Assembly (NCBI RefSeq): GCF_003576245.1
Contig: NZ_QWGA01000007.1
Coordinates: forward strand, 434,001 to 498,000
Reading direction: 5' to 3'
Source: Henriciella algicola
GTDB lineage: Bacteria; Pseudomonadota; Alphaproteobacteria; Caulobacterales; Hyphomonadaceae
DNA: 64,000 bases
Numbering within the stretch: position 1 is the stretch's first letter; every line of letters starts with the position of its first letter. This document shows positions 62,399 to 64,000 of the stretch, piece after piece. Position numbers and translations under genes: made by a program. Below the pieces are notes generated by a model. That model searched no databases, was not told where the DNA came from, and saw only the letters and a list, made by a program, of their open reading frames with translations.

Positions 62399-62734
62399 CT
62401 ATTGCTTGGGGAAGCGTGCCTTGCTCGGGTCTGCTGGGGCCGACTTCGATTTTGACAGCGCTTTCAGGCGTTCAAGGTCGCCGTCGATCAACGCTTCCTT
62501 CTTGGCCCGCGACCATTTCTTGATCTGCGCTTCATAGGAAATAGCGTCAGTGATGCGGTCGAAGTGCGTTGACCAGACCAGTTTGACCGGGCGTCGCTTG
62601 TAAGTCCAGGCTTCTGGGTGGTGACCTGAATTGTGCTCACCAAGGCGTGTGGCAAGATCAACGCCGCGGTAGGTGCCGACATAGTATTTGTTGTCGGCAC
62701 ACCTCAGAATGTAGACGAAACAACCACCAGTCAT
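62399..62734 (-). CDS. GIY-YIG single-domain endonuclease, in a repeat-bounded cassette
   Basis: This 111-residue protein is a single GIY-YIG domain: GGCFVYILRCADNKYYVGTY (the GIY as VYI and YIG as YVG), then LATRLGEHNSGHHPEAWTYKRRPVKLVWSTHF with the catalytic Arg and the Glu in SYEAQIKKWSRAKKEALI. It is of the UPF0213/YhbQ type. The start is at 62734. Exact 32-bp inverted repeats enclose it, 8 nt before the start and 62 nt after the stop. The gene is co-directional with its neighbours, so the cassette may have been inserted between the aldo/keto reductase and isoaspartyl peptidase genes. Confidence 0.85.
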   Translation of the reverse strand: MTGGCFVYILRCADNKYYVGTYRGVDLATRLGEHNSGHHPEAWTYKRRPVKLVWSTHFDRITDAISYEAQIKKWSRAKKEALIDGDLERLKALSKSKSAPADPSKARFPKQ

Positions 62735-62742
62735 GCTCCTCA

Positions 62743-62774
62743 ATAGCCCGCATGGTGAGCGAAGTCGAACCACG
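62743..62774. repeat. Right arm of the 32-bp inverted repeat flanking the GIY-YIG gene
   Basis: This arm is the exact reverse complement of 62305-62336. It ends 31 nt before the stop codon region of the isoaspartyl peptidase gene. Confidence 0.9.
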
Positions 62775-62805
62775 CGGGCGGCGACGCGGACGCTATGAAC
62801 AGGCC

Positions 62806-63888
62806 CTACTCTTCAGCCTCAAAGATCGCCGTTTCAAGCGTGCCGTTGGCGTCCATCATGCCGCGATACATGCCGGCGGAGTTGAAGACGTAGGCATACT
62901 CACCTTCGCCGCCCATGACGATGACGCCGCCATCGCCGCCGAGGTCAGCAACCTGGCCAAGCGCGTTATCGGCGGCGGTTTCGATGTCTTCGCCAGCCAG
63001 TTCGACACGCGCGCAGATTGTCTTGGCGACGCCGACGCGGATGAAATATTCGCCGTGGCCGGTTGCCGAGACAGCGCAGACGCCGTTCTGGGCGTAGGTC
63101 GCCGCGCCGATGAGCGGCGAGTCGCCGATGCGGCCGTGCATCTTGGCGGTCATGCCGCCTGTTGTCGTGGCCGCGGCGAGGTTGCCATTCTGGTCAATCG
63201 CGACGGCGCCAACCGTACCGTGGCGGTCTGCATCGGTGCGTTGCTGCGTGTCCAGCACGCGTTCCAGCGCTTCGCGGCGGCGGTCTGTGGTGAAATAGGA
63301 ATTCTCGACCATGTCGAGACCGACCGATTCAGCGAAGCTGTCGGCGCCCTCGCCTGCGAACATCACGTGTTCGGACTGGTCCATAACAGCGCGGGCGGCG
63401 AGGATCGGGTTCCTGACGCGGGTGACACCTGCGACGGAGCCGGCATCACGTTGGCTGCCCTCCATAATGGAGGCATCAAGCTCATGCATGCGGTCGGCGG
63501 TCATCACCGCGCCGAAACCTGCATTGAAGAGCGGATCGTCTTCCATTGTGAGGACGGCGGCCTGGACTGCGTCGAGTGAGCTGCCGCCGTTTGAGAGCAC
63601 ATCCGCGCCAGCCCGAAGCGAGGTTTCGAGCGCGGCGATATAGGCCGCTTCCTGCTCATCGGAGAGGTTCTCACGCAGGATGACCCCTGCCCCGCCATGG
63701 ATTACGATCCGCCAGTCCGGGCGTTCAGCTGCGGCCATATCGGTCTCCGTGTCTGGCGTTTGCGCGGTTTCCGAAGAGGTGTCGGCATCTGTTTCCGATG
63801 CTGTGTTCAGTTCTGACTGCTCGGGCGCTTCGGGCGCACACGCGGCCAGCGTGCCTGCGAGATAGAGGGTGGCGAACACGCGGTACAT
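62806..63888 (-). CDS. Lipoprotein isoaspartyl peptidase/L-asparaginase (T2 family)
   Basis: This 360-residue Ntn-hydrolase has lipobox GTLAAC (C17), an acidic linker to residue 55, and the domain WRIVIHGGAGVILREN. The autocleavage site is before T225 in RHGTVGAVAID, which becomes the nucleophile of the beta subunit. Downstream TTTGGMTAKMHGRIGDSPLIGAATYA carries the substrate-binding residues. The enzyme cleaves isoaspartyl dipeptides or asparagine, here in the periplasm, matching the other exported peptide hydrolases of the window. Confidence 0.94.
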   Translation of the reverse strand: MYRVFATLYLAGTLAACAPEAPEQSELNTASETDADTSSETAQTPDTETDMAAAERPDWRIVIHGGAGVILRENLSDEQEAAYIAALETSLRAGADVLSNGGSSLDAVQAAVLTMEDDPLFNAGFGAVMTADRMHELDASIMEGSQRDAGSVAGVTRVRNPILAARAVMDQSEHVMFAGEGADSFAESVGLDMVENSYFTTDRRREALERVLDTQQRTDADRHGTVGAVAIDQNGNLAAATTTGGMTAKMHGRIGDSPLIGAATYAQNGVCAVSATGHGEYFIRVGVAKTICARVELAGEDIETAADNALGQVADLGGDGGVIVMGGEGEYAYVFNSAGMYRGMMDANGTLETAIFEAEE

Positions 63889-64000
63889 GGCAAATCCTCG
63901 CTGAAAACTGGGGCGTCTTTCGCCTGCCAGTGTGCAAGGGTTGAGCGCCCTATGGCAAGGGCGCCCAAATCATCAATGCCTACTTGTCAGACCCTGGACC

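Noticed and set aside
62647-63579. A 310-codon plus-strand frame across the GIY-YIG and isoaspartyl peptidase genes
   Set aside because: It is antisense to both genes and begins within the cassette repeat.

Overview
The window reads as a stretch of chromosome from an alphaproteobacterium, most likely of the Hyphomonadaceae/Caulobacterales type. That placement is an inference from gene content: a Coq4-family protein, the rpoZ-rsh-pyrE-acpS-rnc-era-recO cluster, a DUF2336 protein, an Asp-type HemB, Bpt, and GANTC sites at promoters. GC content is high and even. No prophage, plasmid, CRISPR or integrative element is visible. About 60 protein genes, two tRNAs and several intrinsic terminators fill almost all of the sequence.

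Layout. 0-6.6 kb: a lipoprotein M28 peptidase with rlmJ, a membrane histidine kinase, an FAD oxidoreductase with a hotdog thioesterase, and tRNA-Val. 6.6-13.3 kb: clpP-clpX-lon and then glnB-glnA, all on the minus strand. 13.5-17.6 kb: coq4-like, sixA-like, a stand-alone NAD(P)HX dehydratase, tRNA-Leu and trigger factor. 17.5-24.3 kb: envelope genes (secreted SdrD-B-like protein, lipoprotein cytochrome c, small beta-barrel), a MarR regulator divergent from a PilZ gene, then GNAT, hemB and dacB. 24.3-34.3 kb: DUF1801, DUF389, a 3-hydroxyisobutyrate-dehydrogenase-like enzyme, an orphan MotB-like protein, an SLC13 permease, bpt, a TakP-type TRAP transporter and lemA. 34.3-46.8 kb: parC and parE flank an extensin-like gene, the recO/era/rnc/acpS/pyrE/rsh/rpoZ operon, and an NYN/UDG pair. 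46.8-58.7 kb: a JmjC-like cupin, two tandem amidohydrolases, a Nudix enzyme, a degenerate EAL protein facing DUF2336, a CaiB transferase, an M1 peptidase and exonuclease III. 58.8-64 kb: ilvD, GNAT, an aldo/keto reductase, a repeat-bounded GIY-YIG cassette and a lipoprotein isoaspartyl peptidase.

Together these are mainly housekeeping functions: proteolysis (ClpXP, Lon, trigger factor, Bpt), nitrogen sensing (GlnB/GlnA), stringent response (RSH/RpoZ), chromosome decatenation (ParC/ParE) and DNA repair. Several lipoprotein or exported hydrolases suggest a peptide-scavenging, amino-acid-using life style.

Two intergenic structures stand out. The first is a two-copy element with four CACC-type units spaced 12/11/11 bp, followed by a TTTCC/GGAAA hairpin. 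One copy precedes the NAD(P)HX dehydratase gene (14916-14995). The other, in the same orientation to its gene, precedes ilvD (60622-60709). The second is a GIY-YIG endonuclease gene packaged between perfect 32-bp inverted repeats (62305-62774). The structured leader before the PilZ gene (20791-20867) is a further candidate.
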